Shown here one piece after another: positions 6,798 to 8,936 of a DNA stretch of 8,936 nt. The notes below the pieces were generated by a model that was given only the letters and a program-made list of their open reading frames with translations, was not told the DNA's origin and made no database searches. Positions within the stretch are counted from its first letter, which is position 1. The number at the start of each line of letters is the position of its first letter. A program made the position numbers and the translations under genes. Origin of the DNA: CAZWUL01 sp964636625 (GTDB lineage Bacteria; Atribacterota; Phoenicimicrobiia; Phoenicimicrobiales; Stramentimicrobiaceae); assembly GCA_964636625.1 (NCBI GenBank), contig CAZWUL010000038.1:1-8936 (forward strand), in the 5' to 3' direction.

Positions 6798-7910
6798 ATG
6801 TCATTTAAATTTACTATAAACAAAACAACAGATGAATATGATAACAGGGCTAGGTTAGGTATACTTGAGACAAAACATAGTTTAATTGAAACACCTGTAT
6901 TTATGCCAGTAGGTACTCAGGCTACTGTAAAAGGAATGCTACCAAAGGAATTAAAAGACTTGGGATTCCCAATTATTCTATGCAATGCCTATCATTTGTT
7001 TTTACGACCAGGCCACGAGCTTATCTCTGAGGCAGGCGGGTTACATCCGTTTATGGGGTGGAGCAATTCTATATTGACTGATAGCGGGGGATTCCAGGTT
7101 TTTAGTCTGGGAAAAATAAATAAAATAACTGATGAAGGTGTGACATTTCAGTCTTATATTGATGGTTCTAGTCATTTTATAGGACCTGAAAAATCAATGG
7201 AAATACAAATGGCTTTAGGTTCAGATGTTGCTATGGTTTTTGACCAGTGCACTTCCTATCCATCTTCTAAATATGAAACACAATTAGCTGCGGAAAGAAC
7301 ATATCAATGGGCTAAACAATGCCAGCTATTCCATTGTTTAGAGAGCCAGTCCCTCTTCGGGATTGTCCAGGGAGGCATATTCCCCGATATTCGAATAGAA
7401 AATGCCCAAAAATTAGTAGAATTAGAGTTTCCCGGATATGCAATAGGAGGATTAAGTGTAGGTGAGCCAAAGCCAATGATGTATGACATTCTTGAATCCA
7501 CAGTTCCCATTTTACCAAAAGAAAAACCCAGGTATTTAATGGGCGTTGGGGAGCCCCGCTCAATTATTGAGGGAGTAGCCAGAGGAATAGACATGTTTGA
7601 TTGTGTTTTGCCAACTAGAAATGGTAGGAATGGGTGTCTTTTTACATATAATGGGAAAATATCAATATCCAATGCAAAATATAAAAAAGATTTTTCACCT
7701 ATTGATGAGAAATGCAAATGCTACGTCTGTCAAAATTTTACAAAAGCATATTTAAGGCACCTTTATTTAGCTAATGAAATGCTCGCTCCTATTTTAGGTA
7801 CTATTCATAATCTATTTTTTATGAATAATTTAATGCAGGAAGTTCGAAAAGCTATTGCGGCTAATAGTTTTAATCAATTTAAAAAAAAGTTTTTTGATAA
7901 TTTTTCCTGA
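6798..7910 (+). CDS. tgt: Queuine/preQ1 tRNA-guanine transglycosylase (bacterial Tgt)
   Basis: Tgt exchanges guanine 34 for preQ1 in tRNAs for Asp, Asn, His and Tyr, the entry step of queuosine formation on tRNA. The 370-residue protein matches the bacterial form. It has the general-base segment LTDSGGFQVFS (D95), FGIVQGG (187-193), GYAIGGLSVGEP (213-224), RYLMGVGEP (245-253) and MFDCVLPTRNGRNG (266-279) with nucleophile D268. The structural zinc site is C306, C308, C311 and H337, with the same 31-residue span from first Cys to His as in the Zymomonas enzyme. No catalytic residue is missing. The ribosome binding site is weak (AGGG, 6780-6783, 14 bases upstream), so expression may depend partly on translation coming from queA. 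After it comes a 130-base AT-rich gap that holds the yajC promoter. Confidence 0.97.
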   Translation: MSFKFTINKTTDEYDNRARLGILETKHSLIETPVFMPVGTQATVKGMLPKELKDLGFPIILCNAYHLFLRPGHELISEAGGLHPFMGWSNSILTDSGGFQVFSLGKINKITDEGVTFQSYIDGSSHFIGPEKSMEIQMALGSDVAMVFDQCTSYPSSKYETQLAAERTYQWAKQCQLFHCLESQSLFGIVQGGIFPDIRIENAQKLVELEFPGYAIGGLSVGEPKPMMYDILESTVPILPKEKPRYLMGVGEPRSIIEGVARGIDMFDCVLPTRNGRNGCLFTYNGKISISNAKYKKDFSPIDEKCKCYVCQNFTKAYLRHLYLANEMLAPILGTIHNLFFMNNLMQEVRKAIAANSFNQFKKKFFDNFS

Positions 7911-7940
7911 ATATTCTATTTTTATTTTGATATTGATGAT

Positions 7941-7963
7941 ATTAATTATATTTAATTAATTTT
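7941..7963 (+). terminator. All-AT hairpin after tgt (weak terminator candidate)
   Basis: ATTAATTA (7941-7948) pairs perfectly with TAATTAAT (7953-7960) across a TATT loop, and TTT follows. The stem has no GC pair and the T-run is short, so any termination would be weak. In such AT-rich DNA it may be chance. It lies between tgt and the yajC promoter, where an operon end would be expected. Confidence 0.25.
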
Positions 7964-7977
7964 AATTATTAAAATAT

Positions 7978-8006
7978 TTGATAAAACACGATTAATTAGG
8001 TATAAT
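7978..8006 (+). promoter_or_regulatory. Strong sigma-70-type promoter for yajC
   Basis: TTGATA (7978-7983) and TATAAT (8001-8006) are separated by exactly 17 bases, giving 5 of 6 and 6 of 6 consensus matches. Transcription would start near 8013, leaving a leader of about 28 bases before the ATG at 8041. It is the best promoter match I found in the window. Confidence 0.75.
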
Positions 8007-8024
8007 TTAAAAGAATTTTAAAAA

Positions 8025-8030
8025 GGAAGG
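8025..8030 (+). promoter_or_regulatory. Ribosome binding site of yajC; start choice
   Basis: GGAAGG lies 10 bases before the ATG at 8041 and only 1 base before an in-frame GTG at 8032. The GTG could still use the AAAGG at 8022-8026. The ATG is preferred because YajC proteins normally have only a few residues before the hydrophobic helix. Confidence 0.5.
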
Positions 8031-8040
8031 TGTGAAGCAA

Positions 8041-8301
8041 ATGGGTGGTATTGAACAATTTTTACCTTTGATTATTATATTTGCCATTTTTTATTTTATT
8101 TTAATTCGTCCACAACAACAAAGACAAAAAAAGCACAAAGAAATGCTTGAAAGCTTAAAAGTTGGAGATAAGGTAATAACTATAGGTGGCATATATGGTA
8201 TTATCAGGGATATAAAAGGAGATGTCTTTACTTTAGAAATATCTAAAGATATAAAAATCAACACTACTAAAAATGCAATTGGATCTAAAAGAGAAAAGTA
8301 G
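8041..8301 (+). CDS. yajC: Preprotein translocase subunit YajC
   Basis: YajC is a small single-pass membrane protein that associates with SecD and SecF at the Sec translocon. Its own contribution is accessory and it is often dispensable. The 86-residue product has one transmembrane helix (about 7-22), followed by the family hallmark LIRPQQQRQKKHKEM (21-35) and the conserved segment LKVGDKVITIGGIYGII (39-55). The short C-terminal domain lies on the cytoplasmic side. An alternative GTG start at 8032 would add three residues (MKQ). The gene appears to be an individual transcription unit, with a near-consensus promoter in front and an intrinsic terminator starting about 35 bases after its stop. 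That is notable because yajC and secD are often cotranscribed. Confidence 0.93.
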   Translation: MGGIEQFLPLIIIFAIFYFILIRPQQQRQKKHKEMLESLKVGDKVITIGGIYGIIRDIKGDVFTLEISKDIKINTTKNAIGSKREK

Positions 8302-8335
8302 GTTTCATTATAGACAAATAATTATAGAATAATAG

Positions 8336-8365
8336 TAAGGCAGGTTTTTACCTGCCTTATTTCTT
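8336..8365 (+). terminator. Intrinsic terminator after yajC
   Basis: AAGGCAGGT (8337-8345) and ACCTGCCTT (8350-8358) form a perfect 9-bp stem around a TTTT loop, extended by one T-A pair (8336/8359). The stem is followed by the T-rich ATTTCTT. The GC-rich core contrasts with its AT-rich surroundings. The position just after the yajC stop fits a Rho-independent terminator. Confidence 0.85.
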
Positions 8366-8421
8366 GTTCAACTTACTCTTTATATAGTTAGTATAAAAAA
8401 AGAGCTTTATTTTGTTATTCA

Positions 8422-8501
8422 TTAACCTTAATAACCATAAAAAAACACCTTCTGAATAGGTGGCAATGGTTAAATAAAATGGTTCTACTATAAAAGGTTA
8501 A
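8422..8501 (+). ncRNA. Candidate structured RNA or secD leader element
   Basis: Three nested complementary pairs are visible. The outer is TTAACCTT (8422-8429) with AAGGTTAA (8494-8501), 8 bp. The middle is TAACCAT (8432-8438) with ATGGTTA (8466-8472), 7 bp. The inner is CACCT (8446-8450) with AGGTG (8458-8462) around a 7-base loop. The nesting without crossing suggests an RNA fold. It does not match a riboswitch or T-box I recognise. It could be a small RNA, a secD 5' leader, or chance pairing in AT-rich DNA. Confidence 0.35.
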
Positions 8502-8504
8502 GAT

Positions 8505-8552
8505 ATGACAATTTTTTACCTGAATTACAAAGTTGAAAGTTATATTGTTTAA
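8505..8552 (+). CDS. Possible 15-residue leader peptide (very uncertain)
   Basis: ATG at 8505 opens a frame reading MTIFYLNYKVESYIV and ending with TAA. An AAAAGG Shine-Dalgarno-like sequence (8492-8497) lies 7 bases upstream, and that sequence is part of the right arm of the outer stem at 8494-8501. The frame is far too short for statistical support, and it has no proline-rich or known arrest motif. It is listed only because of its spacing and its position between a folded element and secD. Confidence 0.15.
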   Translation: MTIFYLNYKVESYIV

Positions 8553-8809
8553 AAAATATTATAACTAAAGTATAAATTAGAAAAAAGAAAGAAAAAGGGC
8601 TAAAAAGTTAAACTTTTAGAAGTTATTAAAGTCACTCACTTTACGGGTGCGATATTGGTTTTTGAGTTATAATATATAAATATTCAAAGTATATGATATA
8701 AATTATAATATTATAAGGTATAATAATTAACTAATATAATCTCGTAATATGTTTTTTAACATTTTTTAGTCTGAAAACCAAGCTATTTTTTAAAGGAGTT
8801 GTGTAATAT

Positions 8810-8936
8810 ATGAAGCAGTCAAGAATAATCAGGTTTATAATTATTGCCCTGGTAATAGGGATAGCACTTTTTTATACCTTCCCACTGGATAAAAATATTA
8901 ATTTAGGTCTTGATTTACAGGGTGGTTCTCATATTG
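8810..8936 (+). CDS. secD: Protein translocase subunit SecD (N-terminal part, cut by window end)
   Basis: SecD, with SecF, uses the proton or sodium gradient to aid the late steps of protein export through SecYEG. Only 42 complete codons are present. They encode a short basic N-terminus (MKQSRIIR), a first transmembrane helix (about 7-24) and the family signature NINLGLDLQGGSHI (29-42), which begins the large periplasmic or extracellular domain. AAAGGAG (8792-8798) lies 11 bases before the ATG. The gene is truncated by the window edge, not by mutation. It is separated from yajC by 508 bases and a terminator, so it needs its own promoter, or read-through, to be transcribed. Confidence 0.93.
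   Translation, partial: MKQSRIIRFIIIALVIGIALFYTFPLDKNINLGLDLQGGSHI

Larger units (their letters stand above)
8302..8809. other. 508-base yajC-secD intergenic region
   Basis: No conserved gene is visible on either strand. From left to right it holds the yajC terminator (8336-8365), a nested complementary structure (8422-8501), a 15-codon open frame (8505-8552), and a small GC-richer hairpin (CACTC 8633-8637 with GGGTG 8645-8649). A very AT-rich stretch with several TATAAT-like hexamers (8668, 8719, 8735) follows, then the secD ribosome binding site. None of those hexamers has a good -35 at standard distance, so I cannot place the secD promoter. Confidence 0.7.

Noticed and set aside
7304..7717. 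137- and 83-codon - strand frames inside tgt
   Set aside because: They are antisense to catalytic segments of tgt and have no family signature.
8660..8745. Several TATAAT-like hexamers as a secD promoter
   Set aside because: The stretch is almost pure A and T, so such hexamers are expected by chance, and none has a good -35 at 16-18 bases.
1..8936. CRISPR array, tRNA or rRNA genes, insertion sequence, toxin-antitoxin, prophage or defence system
   Set aside because: I found no direct-repeat and spacer pattern, transposase, integrase, cloverleaf or terminal inverted repeats. The genes form a conserved housekeeping cluster.

Overview
The window is a low-GC, AT-rich piece of bacterial chromosome in which every recognisable gene lies on the + strand. 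The order nadE, yebC, ruvC, ruvA, ruvB, DUF2905, spoIID/lytB-like, queA, tgt, yajC, secD is a known arrangement of low-GC Gram-positive-type bacteria (Clostridia, Halanaerobiales and relatives). The AT-rich composition, Shine-Dalgarno usage and the SpoIID-domain gene fit that group or a nearby anaerobic lineage such as Atribacterota. The sequence alone does not decide between them, and a SpoIID domain does not prove sporulation.

Layout. Bases 1-759 hold the possible tail of an upstream gene and nadE (ammonia-dependent NAD+ synthetase). A 126-base gap carries a plausible extended -10 promoter. It is followed by eight closely spaced genes (886-7910): yebC, the complete RuvC/RuvA/RuvB Holliday-junction machinery, a small two-helix DUF2905 membrane protein, an exported SpoIID/LytB-domain protein with an unusual internal linker, and queA and tgt for queuosine modification of tRNA. 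Gaps of 9 to 88 bases and the absence of convincing internal terminators suggest one long operon, possibly with secondary promoters. yajC (8041-8301) looks like its own small unit, with a consensus-like promoter (TTGATA, 17 bases, TATAAT) before it and a strong intrinsic terminator after it. The last gene, secD, is cut by the window edge and lies 508 bases downstream.

How the genes fit together. RuvA and RuvB form the branch-migration motor and RuvC cuts the junction. YebC-family proteins are linked to regulation or translation and often sit beside ruvC. QueA acts after Tgt in building queuosine at the tRNA wobble position. YajC and SecD are ancillary parts of the Sec translocon. The SpoIID-like protein probably acts on peptidoglycan outside the membrane.

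This is mainly a conserved housekeeping cluster, and I see no new defence, mobile or biosynthetic system. The least explained part is the yajC-secD intergenic region. It contains a nested set of complementary stems (8422-8501) that could be a structured RNA or secD leader, with a tiny open frame directly after it.
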